A stretch of DNA of 64,000 nt, from positions 62,001 to 126,000 of the forward strand of contig NZ_RXOM01000054.1 in NCBI RefSeq assembly GCF_008692195.1, written 5' to 3'. Below the pieces are notes generated by a model. It made no database searches. It was not told where the DNA came from and saw nothing but the letters and a program-made list of their open reading frames with translations. Positions within the stretch are counted from its first letter, which is position 1, and each line of letters starts with the position of its first letter. Positions 53,362 to 61,015 of this stretch are shown in pieces. The DNA is from Salegentibacter sp. R32 (GTDB taxonomy: Bacteria > Bacteroidota > Bacteroidia > Flavobacteriales > Flavobacteriaceae). The position numbers and the translations under genes were made by a program.

Positions 53362-54348
53362 ATGAAAAATATTATTTTTTATCTATTTATTCTTCTTCAA
53401 ACTTTTAGTTATTCTCAAGTCAAGAAAAATGGAAAGCCTCTTTCAGAAGAAGAATTAAAAGAAGTAGATACTTTGGTTAAACCTGAAGAAATATTATTTG
53501 AAAGCTCCACCTTAGCTTGTAAATGTATTGATTCTATACCTGCGATAAATAAATCAACTAAAGAAAAATCAATTCAAATTAGAAAATGTATAGACGATCA
53601 AGTAATTGCTTATCAATCTGCTGTTAAGCTAAGTCTAATAGTTTATACAGAACCAACTGATAGTCTTAATATATCAATAAATGTAAATCCTGAATCTAAG
53701 GAATACAAAAAATATTATTATGAGATAGAAAGAGATTTAATGGATAATTGTTCTTCTTTAAAAAATTTAATAGGCTCTAATGATGTAGAAGGCAAAAATT
53801 CTTTTTCTAAAAACCCTGATGCAATTGATGCTTATAATGATGGGTTGAAATGGTTAAATGCCAATGACTATGAAAAAGCTCTACCCTATTTTCAGAAAGC
53901 AGTTGAAATTGATGCTAACTTTGCTTTTGCATGGGATAATTTAGGTATTATTCATCGTAATTTAGGAAATTATAAAGAAGCGATCAAAGCTTACAAAAAA
54001 TCTATAGACATAAATGAAATTAATAGAACACCTTTACAAAATTTGGCCTTAGTGTATATGTTTCAAGAAAAATATAAAAAGGCTATTAGAACGTATAAAA
54101 AACTAGGTAAGATTAATGAAGATAATCCAGAAGTTTTTTACGGAATAGGGAACGCTTATAAGAATCTAGAAGAATATGAAAAAAGCTTAGATAATATGTG
54201 CAAAGCATATAACCTATATATTTCGCAAAACTCTCCATACCGAACTGATGCGGAAAAAATAATTAATATTCTCTATAAAAAAATGAAATCTGACGGTAAA
54301 GAAAATAGGTTTAAGGAAATTTTAAAATCAAACAATATTAATTATTAA
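53362..54348 (+). CDS. Exported TPR-repeat protein
   Basis: A 328-residue protein with signal peptide MKNIIFYLFILLQTFSYS. The N-terminal half (about 25-140) is unknown, with the cysteines SSTLACKCIDSIPAINKS. The C-terminal half has three to four tetratricopeptide repeats: YNDGLKWLNANDYEKALPYF (about 159-178), AWDNLGIIHRNLGNYKEAIK (about 193-212), LQNLALVYMFQEKYKKAIR, and VFYGIGNAYKNLEEYEKSL. TPRs mediate protein contacts; no catalytic motif is seen. It lies 10 bp after the SPFH gene, likely co-transcribed, but base composition is more AT-rich than its neighbours. Confidence 0.85.
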   Translation: MKNIIFYLFILLQTFSYSQVKKNGKPLSEEELKEVDTLVKPEEILFESSTLACKCIDSIPAINKSTKEKSIQIRKCIDDQVIAYQSAVKLSLIVYTEPTDSLNISINVNPESKEYKKYYYEIERDLMDNCSSLKNLIGSNDVEGKNSFSKNPDAIDAYNDGLKWLNANDYEKALPYFQKAVEIDANFAFAWDNLGIIHRNLGNYKEAIKAYKKSIDINEINRTPLQNLALVYMFQEKYKKAIRTYKKLGKINEDNPEVFYGIGNAYKNLEEYEKSLDNMCKAYNLYISQNSPYRTDAEKIINILYKKMKSDGKENRFKEILKSNNINY

Positions 54349-54353
54349 ATGAA

Positions 54354-54383
54354 AAAAATCCCGATAACTCAATCGGGATTTTT
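54354..54383. terminator. Bidirectional terminator after the TPR gene
   Basis: A perfect 12-bp stem (AAAAATCCCGAT / ATCGGGATTTTT) with loop AACTCA, between the convergent TPR gene and the 76-residue gene. Confidence 0.85.
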
Positions 54384-54403
54384 CATTTTTATCTTAGCAA
54401 TTT

Positions 54404-54634
54404 TTATTTATTGACAATTTTCGCTTTTTGGATGCCAATAAGTTTTGAAACAGCCTTTAAAATAAAGGCCCTTTTAGCGATTTTGGTAGCAATGCCGGTA
54501 GCAATGCTAATTGGACTAAAATCTTCTTTAATATCGTTAACAGAAAGCTTGATGCGTTCTTTATCAATGTGGTTTTGAAGTTTTAAAATCTTCAAATCAT
54601 TATTAATTTCGTCGTATGAGTCGTAAATCTTCAT
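54404..54634 (-). CDS. Small DUF6327-like protein
   Basis: A 76-residue protein beginning MKIYDSYDEINNDLKILKLQ, then a charged helix (NHIDKERIKLSVNDIKED), a small weakly hydrophobic stretch (SPISIATGIATKIAKRAFILKAV) and a basic end. It resembles the flavobacterial DUF6327 family that I recall as the third member of YtxH/holin-like trios. Function is unknown. The start overlaps the holin-like gene stop by 4 bp, so it is translationally coupled. Confidence 0.65.
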   Translation of the reverse strand: MKIYDSYDEINNDLKILKLQNHIDKERIKLSVNDIKEDFSPISIATGIATKIAKRAFILKAVSKLIGIQKAKIVNK

Positions 54635-55035
54635 TCGCTATCTACTTCAGTTTGTAAGGGTTCATCTAATACTTCATCTATCGTACTTTCATTAAAAAAC
54701 ATTTTCGAGAACTTGGTAAGAATAAATCCATCGAAAATATTTCTTCCAAAGAGAAGAAAAAGAATAAATACCAATAAATAGGTTCCCGCTACAATAAAAA
54801 ATCCTGCAGCATAACTATCCATCGCAGTTCCTATTAAAAAAGCAACACCAAAAGATAAAAAGCCCAGAAATAATAAAAATATACTTCCGGCTACAAGCAT
54901 CGTAACCAACATGGAAGAACTTTCTGTTAGCTTTTTAAAAGCAAACAGTTTGTAATACTCAAACGTACTTTCTACATACGCTTGAGTATGTTTGTATAAC
55001 TCGTCAATGTGGTTGGTGATCTTGTTTAGAGGCAT
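54631..55035 (-). CDS. Holin-X-like (phage holin family) membrane protein
   Basis: A 134-residue protein with an amphipathic N-terminal helix (DELYKHTQAYVESTFEYYKL), two transmembrane helices (about 45-67 VTMLVAGSIFLLFLGFLSFG; about 78-100 AGFFIVAGTYLLVFILFLLFG) and an acidic tail. It matches the so-called Actinobacteria holin-X/phage holin family, which despite the name is usually a chromosomal envelope-stress protein in Bacteroidota. No phage genes are nearby. It lies between the YtxH gene (3-bp gap) and the DUF6327-like gene (4-bp overlap). Confidence 0.75.
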   Translation of the reverse strand: MPLNKITNHIDELYKHTQAYVESTFEYYKLFAFKKLTESSSMLVTMLVAGSIFLLFLGFLSFGVAFLIGTAMDSYAAGFFIVAGTYLLVFILFLLFGRNIFDGFILTKFSKMFFNESTIDEVLDEPLQTEVDSE

Positions 55036-55038
55036 AGA

Positions 55039-55416
55039 CTACGCTGTGGCGTTTTTAACATTCGTCTTTACTTCTTCCTTTTTTACTTCTTTTTGAAATT
55101 TAGCATTTTTTTCTCGTAGAGCTTCCAATTTCTCTTCCATGGCAGATAAAATATCGTCTGCTTTATAACTGGCAGAAGAAAGGGTTTCTTCCAGTTTAGA
55201 TTCAAAATTCAGCTTTGCACTTTTTGCTGATTCAGATAAATTAGAAGAGGTTTCTTTTACTTGCTCATCTAATCTCTTTTTCGCCTTTTTGGCTTCTTTA
55301 TTTAGCTTTTTACGGGTATTTTCTCCTTTATCTGGAGCGTAAAGTAAACCTACTCCTGCACCAATGGCAGCTCCGGTTAGTAAAGCTAAGATGGTTGTTC
55401 CTGTATTATTTGCCAT
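55039..55416 (-). CDS. YtxH domain protein
   Basis: A 125-residue protein with a glycine-rich hydrophobic N-terminus (TTILALLTGAAIGAGVGLLYAPDKGENTR, about 6-34), which is the YtxH signature, followed by a long charged coiled coil (LNKEAKKAKKRLDEQVKETS; DILSAMEEKLEALREKNAKF). Members are general-stress or cell-envelope-associated proteins of unknown biochemistry. It heads a three-gene minus-strand unit with the holin-like and DUF6327-like genes. Confidence 0.88.
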   Translation of the reverse strand: MANNTGTTILALLTGAAIGAGVGLLYAPDKGENTRKKLNKEAKKAKKRLDEQVKETSSNLSESAKSAKLNFESKLEETLSSASYKADDILSAMEEKLEALREKNAKFQKEVKKEEVKTNVKNATA

Positions 55417-55451
55417 AACTTTTGTTTTTAAAGGTTAATTATGATTTCCTC

Positions 55452-55459
55452 CAAATTTA
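55452..55459 (-). promoter_or_regulatory. -7 element of the YtxH-operon promoter
   Basis: Minus-strand TAAATTTG matches TAnnTTTG, 35 bp before the YtxH start. A TTG lies only 11 bp upstream, too close for a normal -33, so the assignment rests on the -7 alone. Confidence 0.35.
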
Positions 55460-55550
55460 ACATTTATCGCCAACGCTTGTTGTTAATAACCGGTTAATAT
55501 CCTGAAATCCAATGCTAAAATTATCTTAATGAAATAGTATCAAATTCCAT

Positions 55551-55588
55551 AAAAAAATGCGTACCCAACTTTAGTTGCATACGCATTT
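55551..55588 (-). terminator. glnS terminator
   Basis: Read on the minus strand: AAATGCGTA pairs with TACGCATTT around a partly paired loop (AACT/AGTT), followed by a run of seven T. It begins 22 bp after the glnS stop. Confidence 0.75.
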
Positions 55589-55609
55589 AAACTGAAAATT
55601 ATAATTGAA

Positions 55610-57286
55610 TTATTTCTTCTTCGCCCAAGAATCTCTTAGCGTTACTGTTCTATTGAAAACAGGTTTTTCTGAAGAACTGCTTTTATCGATACAGAAATAG
55701 CCGATACGCTGAAATTGAAAATGTTCTAATTCCTTTGCCTCTTTTAAACTCGGTTCTACATAACCGGTAATTACTTCTAACGAATTAGGATTTACAAATT
55801 CTAGGTAATCCTTTTCTTTATCGGCATCTGGAGCTTCTACGGTAAACAAACGATCGTATAATCGTACTTCTGCCGGTATTGCGTGCTTTATAGAAACCCA
55901 ATGCAAAGTCCCTTTTACTTTACGTTGAGATTCTTCGGTACCACTACCACTTTTACTTAGCGGGTCGTAGGTACAATGAATTTCTGCAACATTTCCTTCT
56001 TCATCCTTAATAACCGCTTCCCCTTTGATGATGTAAGCATTTTTTAAACGCACTTCTTTTCCTAAAGTTAATCTGAAAAATTTACGGTTCGCACTTTCTT
56101 TAAAATCCTCTCTTTCAATATATAATTCTTTTGAAAAAGGTACTTGCCTGCTTCCTGCATTTTCATCTTCAGGATTGTTTTCTGCTTCTAGCCATTCTTC
56201 ATCTTTCTCGTAATTGGTAATGACTAATTTTACTGGATCTAAAACACCCATTACTCGTGGTGCAGTTTTATTTAAATCTTCTCGAGCGCAGAATTCTAAA
56301 TGAGAAAGATCGATGATATTTTCACGCTTTCCTACTCCAATCGATTCAGCAAATTTTCTAATAGAATTTGGCGTATATCCTCTTCTACGTAAACCGGAAA
56401 TTGTAGGCATTCTAGGATCGTCCCAAGATTCTACAAATCCTTTTTCTACCAATTGCGCTAATTTACGTTTACTAACTACCGTATGACTTAAATTACGACG
56501 TGCAAACTCTCGTTGTTTAGGTTGAAATTCTTCTGGTTTGCTTACTTTATTTACAAACCAATTGTACAATTCCCGATGCGGAAGAAATTCTAACGTACAA
56601 AATGAATGAGAAATCGATTCAATAAAATCACTTTCTCCATGTGCCCAATCATACATCGGATAAATTTTCCATTCTTCATTGGTTCGATGATGCGCTTTGT
56701 GTACACAGCGGTACATAATTGGATCGCGCATTAACATGTTAGAAGAAGTCATATCGATCTTAGCACGAAGTACGTGAGCTCCTTCTGGAGTATCGCCGTT
56801 CTTCATCGCTTCAAAAAGTTCTAGGTTTTCTTCTACAGAACGCTCACGATACGGACTTTCTTTACCAGGCTCGGTTGGTGTTCCTTTTTGGTTGGCAATC
56901 GCTTCAGAAGTTTGGCTGTCTACATAGGCATCGCCATTTTTAATCATCTCTACTGCCCAATCGTACAATTGCTGAAAGTAGTCTGATGCATAACACTCTT
57001 TTGCCCATTTAAATCCTAACCATTCTACATCACGCTTGATCGAATCGACAAATTCTTTTTCTTCTTTAATAGGATTGGTATCATCAAAACGAAGATTTAC
57101 CGGCGCATTGTAGCGTAAACCTAAGCCAAAATTTAAATTAATCGACGAGGCGTGACCAATATGTAAATAGCCATTAGGTTCTGGCGGAAATCTAAATTTT
57201 AGATCTTCCTTTTGATAACCTCCCATCGCTAGATCGTCTTCTATAATTTGTTCTATAAAATTGAGTGACTTCTTTTCTTCTGCCAT
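55610..57286 (-). CDS. glnS: Glutamine--tRNA ligase
   Basis: Charges tRNA-Gln directly. I chose the ATG at 57286 because the protein then begins MAEEKKSLNFIEQIIEDDLA, as in other GlnRS; a reading from 57394 would include the promoter element at 57307-57314 and overlap the divergent transporter gene. The 558 residues contain FRFPPEPNGYLHIGHASSIN (HIGH motif, about 29-48), FDDTNPIKEEKEFVDSI, SHSFCTLEF, and the KMSKS-like SHTVVSKRKLAQLVEKG near 265. The C-terminal beta-barrel anticodon domains are complete. Confidence 0.96.
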   Translation of the reverse strand: MAEEKKSLNFIEQIIEDDLAMGGYQKEDLKFRFPPEPNGYLHIGHASSINLNFGLGLRYNAPVNLRFDDTNPIKEEKEFVDSIKRDVEWLGFKWAKECYASDYFQQLYDWAVEMIKNGDAYVDSQTSEAIANQKGTPTEPGKESPYRERSVEENLELFEAMKNGDTPEGAHVLRAKIDMTSSNMLMRDPIMYRCVHKAHHRTNEEWKIYPMYDWAHGESDFIESISHSFCTLEFLPHRELYNWFVNKVSKPEEFQPKQREFARRNLSHTVVSKRKLAQLVEKGFVESWDDPRMPTISGLRRRGYTPNSIRKFAESIGVGKRENIIDLSHLEFCAREDLNKTAPRVMGVLDPVKLVITNYEKDEEWLEAENNPEDENAGSRQVPFSKELYIEREDFKESANRKFFRLTLGKEVRLKNAYIIKGEAVIKDEEGNVAEIHCTYDPLSKSGSGTEESQRKVKGTLHWVSIKHAIPAEVRLYDRLFTVEAPDADKEKDYLEFVNPNSLEVITGYVEPSLKEAKELEHFQFQRIGYFCIDKSSSSEKPVFNRTVTLRDSWAKKK

Positions 57287-57306
57287 AATTTTTTCTTGTA
57301 AAGCCG

Positions 57307-57314
57307 CAAAGTTA
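57307..57314 (-). promoter_or_regulatory. -7 element of the glnS promoter
   Basis: Minus-strand TAACTTTG is a perfect TAnnTTTG, 20 bp before the chosen ATG. It lies inside the alternative N-terminal extension, which supports the shorter start. The nearest TTG is 28 bp upstream, a little far. Confidence 0.45.
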
Positions 57315-57376
57315 TCAAAAATTAAAATGTAGTGAATAACTTCAAAAGGTTTTATAATTTTATAATCTAAAACTAA

Positions 57377-58096
57377 ATGATGACTGAACTTCAAAAAATA
57401 ATTCTGTATTCAGGTTTATCGGGAATTACTGTGTTTATTGGCGGAATAATTGCTCAACTCGTTGAAAAAAAATCTTCATCAACTAGTTTATTGATGAAAG
57501 AAATAAACCACGGTATTTCTGCTTTTGGTGGCGGTATTATTGTTTCTGCGTTAGCTTTAGTCTTAATCCCGAAAGGCATTGAAAAGTTAGCTGTTTTACC
57601 CGTTGTTCTTTGGTTTAGTTTAGGTTCGATTTGCTTTTTTATGCTCGATCGATTAATCGCCAAAAAAGGAGGAAAAATTGCTCAACTTTTAGCGATGTTG
57701 ATGGATTTTATACCTGAAGCCATTGCGCTGGGTGCTGTTTTTGCTACCGATAATAAAACAGGAATTTTACTGGCTGTTTTTATCGGTTTACAGAATTTAC
57801 CGGAAAGTTTTAATTCTTATAAAGATTTACGATCCACAGGTTTTTCAGCTAAAAAAACACTTACGCTTTTATTCATTTTAAGTTTTAGCGGAATTGTAGG
57901 TTCGTTAATTGGCTATAATTTTTTACAAGATCGGCCAGAAATTACTTCAGCTTTAATGCTATTTGCCAGTGGTGGTATTTTATATTTAATTTTTGAAGAT
58001 ATCGCACCGCAAGCCAAACTTAATCATACTTGGGTTCCGGCATTGGGAGCCAATCTAGGTTTTTTAATGGGTATTATTGGCCATTTATTAATTTAG
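57377..58096 (+). CDS. ZIP-like divalent metal transporter
   Basis: A 239-residue membrane protein with seven to eight hydrophobic segments. The ZIP hallmark pair is present in altered form: TM4 has MDFIPEAIALGAVFA and TM5 has IGLQNLPESFNSYKDL, where the usual H-N-x-P-E-G histidines are Asp and Gln. Other features: GISAFGGGIIVSALALVLIP near the N-terminus and ILYLIFEDIAPQAK near the end, both normal for ZIP. Metal preference may therefore differ from zinc/iron ZIPs. The start is Met-Met, so residue 1 or 2 could initiate. It diverges from glnS and precedes folB by 44 bp. Confidence 0.82.
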   Translation: MMTELQKIILYSGLSGITVFIGGIIAQLVEKKSSSTSLLMKEINHGISAFGGGIIVSALALVLIPKGIEKLAVLPVVLWFSLGSICFFMLDRLIAKKGGKIAQLLAMLMDFIPEAIALGAVFATDNKTGILLAVFIGLQNLPESFNSYKDLRSTGFSAKKTLTLLFILSFSGIVGSLIGYNFLQDRPEITSALMLFASGGILYLIFEDIAPQAKLNHTWVPALGANLGFLMGIIGHLLI

Positions 58097-58140
58097 CTGA
58101 ATTAAAAATTTAGATAGTATATTCGTAAAAAAAATAGTTT

Positions 58141-58497
58141 ATGGGAATTATTAAGCTGAATAATATACGGGTTTACGCCCATCACGGTTGTTTAACGGAA
58201 GAAGGAAAAATTGGTAGCGATTACCGGGTAGATGTAGAAATTCATGCGGCTTTGGAAACCTCTTCGGTTTCAGATAAATTAAAAGATACCGTTGATTACG
58301 TACACCTTAACCGAATTGTAAAAGAAGAAATGGCCAAGCGTTCAAAACTTTTGGAACACGTTGCCAAACGTATTATCGACCGTATTTTTCACGACTTAGA
58401 AATGGTGGAACAAGCGGAAGTGGCGGTTTCTAAAATTAATCCACCTCTTGGTGGCGATGTAGAAAATGTAACAATTGTGTTATCTAAAGCAAGATAA
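58141..58497 (+). CDS. folB: Dihydroneopterin aldolase
   Basis: Folate pathway enzyme that converts dihydroneopterin to 6-hydroxymethyl-dihydropterin. The 118-residue protein shows IIKLNNIRVYAHHGCLTEEG (4-23), the start of FolB with the catalytic Tyr/Glu region, YRVDVEIHAAL (about 29-39), KDTVDYVHLNRIVKEEM (about 48-64), LLEHVAKRIIDRIF and the end VSKINPPLGGDVENVTIVL. Length is typical. It is followed by the tRNA-Cys gene. Confidence 0.95.
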   Translation: MGIIKLNNIRVYAHHGCLTEEGKIGSDYRVDVEIHAALETSSVSDKLKDTVDYVHLNRIVKEEMAKRSKLLEHVAKRIIDRIFHDLEMVEQAEVAVSKINPPLGGDVENVTIVLSKAR

Positions 58498-58501
58498 TTG
58501 T

Positions 58502-58530
58502 TTGCTTTTATCTAAAAATTATTACATTTG
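58502..58530 (+). promoter_or_regulatory. tRNA-Cys promoter
   Basis: TTG at 58502-58504 and a perfect -7 TACATTTG at 58523-58530 are 18 bp apart, 18 bp before the mature tRNA 5' end. This is the cleanest promoter in the window. Confidence 0.75.
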
Positions 58531-58548
58531 CAGTCCTTATTTGTAAAG

Positions 58549-58619
58549 GGTGCCGTGGCCGAGTGGCTAGGCAGTGGTCTGCAAAACCATGTACAGCGGT
58601 TCGAATCCGCTCGGCACCT
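58549..58619 (+). tRNA. tRNA-Cys (anticodon GCA)
   Basis: A 71-nt cloverleaf: acceptor GGTGCCG / CGGCACC (58549-58555 with 58612-58618), D-arm GCC-GAGTGGCTAG-GC, anticodon stem around loop CTGCAAA with GCA at 58581-58583, T-arm GCGGTTCGAATCCGC. The discriminator base is T (U73), the normal identity element for tRNA-Cys. CCA is not encoded. Confidence 0.96.
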
Positions 58620-58624
58620 CAATA

Positions 58625-58654
58625 AAAAAGCCTTTCTAAATAGAAAGGCTTTTT
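58625..58654. terminator. Bidirectional terminator after tRNA-Cys
   Basis: AAAAAGCCTTTCTA pairs with TAGAAAGGCTTTTT, leaving a very short loop, so the last base pair or two would open. It is directly downstream of the tRNA and touches the stop codon of the convergent LysE-type gene. Confidence 0.8.
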
Positions 58655-59356
58655 TTATGACTCGTCGTTATCGTTCTTTGGGATAACGTTTTCTACTCTA
58701 TTTTCGAGTTGTTCCATTTCTGAAGGGAAAATTCCACGGGAAACCAATACTAGTCCAAAGATTACAATTACCACACTAATTCCTTTTTTTAACCGATAGA
58801 TTCGAGTGGGTGTTAATTTATGGTTTAAGCGTTTGGCCAATAAAATCTTCAGCAAATCGATAATAAAATACGTGGCGATTACTGTTGAAAAGAACACCAA
58901 TAAACGTTCTGGATCCATTTCTAACTGCGGACCAAAAACTATAATTAAACCTAACCAAAAGCCTAGCACCCCAATATTTACAAAATTCAGCAAAAAGCCT
59001 TTGATCATTAACTGAAATAAAGCACTTTTTTTCAACTTTCGAATACCTTCTTCTTCATCGGGATGCGGTATAGCTTTTTTCTCTTTTACGAAGGTAATAA
59101 CGCCGTAAGTAGCCATCACGCAACCGCCAAAAACAAACAAAGCAGGGTCGTCTTTAATGCTATTTAATAATTTGCTAGTGCCTAAATAAGCTATGGATAA
59201 AAAGAAAATATCGGCTAAAATCACGCCGATATCAAAAAAAACAGCCGCTTTAAAACCTTTAATAGCAGCAGTTTCCAACAAAACAAAAAATACAGGACCC
59301 AATAAAAAGGCTAAAAAAAAGCCTAACGGAATTCCGGCAAAAATGTCTTGTAGCAT
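58655..59356 (-). CDS. LysE-family transporter
   Basis: A 233-residue membrane protein with six hydrophobic segments. The N-terminus IPLGFFLAFLLGPVFFVLLETAAIKGF (about 8-35) is the LysE/RhtB signature, with the conserved G-P in the first helix; a charged loop near 95-108 (HPDEEEGIRKLKKS) separates the first and second helix triplets. Members export amino acids or related small molecules; the substrate here is unknown. The last 15 residues are acidic. It is convergent with tRNA-Cys. Confidence 0.87.
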   Translation of the reverse strand: MLQDIFAGIPLGFFLAFLLGPVFFVLLETAAIKGFKAAVFFDIGVILADIFFLSIAYLGTSKLLNSIKDDPALFVFGGCVMATYGVITFVKEKKAIPHPDEEEGIRKLKKSALFQLMIKGFLLNFVNIGVLGFWLGLIIVFGPQLEMDPERLLVFFSTVIATYFIIDLLKILLAKRLNHKLTPTRIYRLKKGISVVIVIFGLVLVSRGIFPSEMEQLENRVENVIPKNDNDES

Positions 59357-59382
59357 ACAGTGGAGTTCTAATCTTGTTTACA

Positions 59383-59390
59383 CAAAGGTA
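59383..59390 (-). promoter_or_regulatory. -7 element of the LysE-family gene promoter
   Basis: Minus-strand TACCTTTG fits TAnnTTTG, 26 bp before the start codon at 59356. No TTG at -33. Confidence 0.4.
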
Positions 59391-59409
59391 AGCAATAGAA
59401 AATTGAATT

Positions 59410-60084
59410 TTACTTAAGCTTAATAGTTCCGCCTAAAGTAGTCTTTTTATCTACTTTTTCAGGTTCACCGTAAATATCAATATCACCGCCGGCTTGTACT
59501 TTGGCTTTGCAGTATTTGGAAGCGTTGACTTCGGCATTTCCGCCCGCTTGTACTTTTACTTCGGTGGTGTGGGTTTCTAAATCTTCCCCATCATAATTTC
59601 CGCCGGTTTTTACCTCAACAGTTTGATTGGTTGCTTTTCCTGAAGTTTGAATATAACCCCCGGAAACACTTTTTATTTCTAAATTTTCTATAGTTAAATA
59701 GCCGGCAATAATTTGAGCGCCTTCTTGCGCTTTTAAATTAAGGTAGGTTTGTTCTACATTTTCGGCAATTTCAACATAAGAACCTTCATTAGCATCTATT
59801 ACTTCGGCAGTTTTGTAATAGACTTTAATTTTGGTATCGGTTTCACTCCAAATATTATCTAAACCAAGTTTTATTTTTAAAACTCCGCCTTTTACTTTGG
59901 CTTCAATTTCATCTTTATCAAAACCCGTTGCGATAATTTTATTTTCTGTGGAAGAAATTAAGGTCGCTTGGATTTTATTATAAATCTTGATTTCTGAAAA
60001 GTCTTCTGAAATTTCAATTTCTGTTTTTTGTGCAAAGGCAATGCAACTAAAACTTACGAATACTATCAACAATAACTTTTTCAT
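59410..60084 (-). CDS. Exported GIN-domain (DUF2807) protein
   Basis: A 224-residue secreted protein: signal peptide MKKLLLIVFVSFSCIAFAQ, then EIEISEDFSEIKIYNKIQATL, the typical start of the putative auto-transporter adhesin head GIN domain. The rest is a regular beta-solenoid-like repeat with alternating short strands (GSYVEIAENVEQTYLNLKAQ, VKTGGNYDGEDLETHTTEVK, VQAGGNAEVNASKYCKAKVQ). It ends TTLGGTIKLK. Function unknown; family members are outer-surface or periplasmic. It is preceded by a -7 element at 60114-60121 and stands alone. Confidence 0.88.
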   Translation of the reverse strand: MKKLLLIVFVSFSCIAFAQKTEIEISEDFSEIKIYNKIQATLISSTENKIIATGFDKDEIEAKVKGGVLKIKLGLDNIWSETDTKIKVYYKTAEVIDANEGSYVEIAENVEQTYLNLKAQEGAQIIAGYLTIENLEIKSVSGGYIQTSGKATNQTVEVKTGGNYDGEDLETHTTEVKVQAGGNAEVNASKYCKAKVQAGGDIDIYGEPEKVDKKTTLGGTIKLK

Positions 60085-60113
60085 AAGGTTTTGATTTGAA
60101 TGAATGATCCTTA

Positions 60114-60121
60114 CAAATTTA
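60114..60121 (-). promoter_or_regulatory. -7 element of the GIN-domain gene promoter
   Basis: Minus-strand TAAATTTG matches TAnnTTTG, 29 bp before the start codon. No clear -33 TTG at the right distance. Confidence 0.4.
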
Positions 60122-60172
60122 CAAAGGAATCTGGCTTATTTTTCTGAAAAGGATGTTAATTGACGAAAACAA

Positions 60173-60202
60173 AAAAGGAACCGAGAGTTAGCAGTTCCTT
60201 TT
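60173..60202 (-). terminator. Terminator downstream of the candidate effector/immunity unit
   Basis: Minus-strand AAAAGGAAC pairs with GTTCCTTTT around a 12-nt loop and is followed by T-rich sequence (TTTGTTTTCG). It lies beyond the degenerate repeat copy and before the GIN-domain gene promoter, closing the minus-strand unit that starts at 63038. Confidence 0.65.
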
Positions 60203-60260
60203 CCCGCTAAATTTAATTTTCAAAAAGCAGACATAGTTAGCAAAATATAACTTAATATTT

Positions 60261-60385
60261 CACAATTAATTTCATCTATAGTTTCATTACTGGTTAATAA
60301 CTCTTCTATTTTCTCCTTATTTAACTGTCACGACTATACTTGGTATAACAATAGCACTTATAGTAGTATTTAACTTACTATTTTA
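60261..60385 (-). pseudogene. Degenerate duplicate of effector 3' end and immunity-gene start
   Basis: 60261-60320 is 58/60 identical to 61001-61060, which covers the last codons of the large lipoprotein gene and the start of the small membrane protein gene. Homology continues at lower identity to about 60355. Translated on the minus strand, the upstream part reads AIVIPSIVVTVK then stop, against ATVIPSTAVRVDK in the intact gene; one extra base causes the frameshift and the TAA. On the other side the copied ATG gives only MKLIVKY then stop, against MKLIVIDRK. It is therefore a relic of a second C-terminal cassette plus partner gene. The remainder of the 343-bp gap 60085-60427 holds the terminator and a promoter element noted separately. 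Confidence 0.75.
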
Positions 60386-60427
60386 TTCTCATAAATTAAA
60401 AATTGCTTTCGGTTATAGTAGCTTGTA

Positions 60428-61015
60428 TTACACTTTACAAAAAATCTTTTTGAGTTCTTTTTGATATAAAATTAATTGCAATGCCAATAGCATTACGAAT
60501 TGCCATATTGCTATCATTATGCTATTTTTTATATCAAAACTCAAAATAAGTATAATTTGTAATACACATGTAAAATAACTTACATACTTAGTAAATTTAT
60601 TTTTAGGTACTTTAAACAATTTTTTATACCAAAAAAAAATAAGAAAGGGAGAAAAAATAGAATATGACAAAGTTGCTATCAGTTCAAATATTAATTCACT
60701 TATCTTATTTTCTAAACTAATTAAATGAAACAAAAACTCTAATGGGTATCCTATTCCCAAGCCAAGCAATATGGAAACAAATAAAGTAGCAATAGAAAAT
60801 AATATGGTTAAAATTAATGTAAGTAAAAAATTATAGCTTCCTTTATGAAAATTAAACAAAATAATTGAGAGACTAAAAGGTATAAGAATGATTTCAAAAT
60901 GATTATATCCATCCAAAAAATAGTTTAAAAAAGAGCAGATAACTGCTGGCAACAACAATCTAATTGCCAGTAATATATAACTTGACACCTTCCTATCAAT
61001 CACAATTAATTTCAT
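60428..61015 (-). CDS. Small polytopic membrane protein, candidate immunity protein
   Basis: A 195-residue protein with about five to six transmembrane segments (for example YILLAIRLLLPAVICSFLNYF near 13-33, LLTLILTILFSIATLFVSILL near 65-85, and LIATLSYSIFSPFLIFFWY near 111-129) and short basic loops (KKLFKVPKNKFTK). I do not recognise a family. Its ATG overlaps the 3' end of the large lipoprotein gene by 20 bp, so expression is coupled. A small membrane protein encoded directly after a large secreted protein with a distinct C-terminal domain fits an immunity protein for an envelope-acting toxin; this is inference. Codon use is very AT-rich. Confidence 0.72.
   Translation of the reverse strand: MKLIVIDRKVSSYILLAIRLLLPAVICSFLNYFLDGYNHFEIILIPFSLSIILFNFHKGSYNFLLTLILTILFSIATLFVSILLGLGIGYPLEFLFHLISLENKISELIFELIATLSYSIFSPFLIFFWYKKLFKVPKNKFTKYVSYFTCVLQIILILSFDIKNSIMIAIWQFVMLLALQLILYQKELKKIFCKV

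Noticed and set aside
54631-55035. Phage holin as evidence for a prophage
   Set aside because: No capsid, tail, integrase or lysis genes are near; the protein is part of a small chromosomal envelope-gene trio.
57287-57394. 36-residue N-terminal extension of GlnRS
   Set aside because: It contains the -7 promoter element at 57307-57314, overlaps the divergent transporter gene, and has no similarity to the usual GlnRS start.
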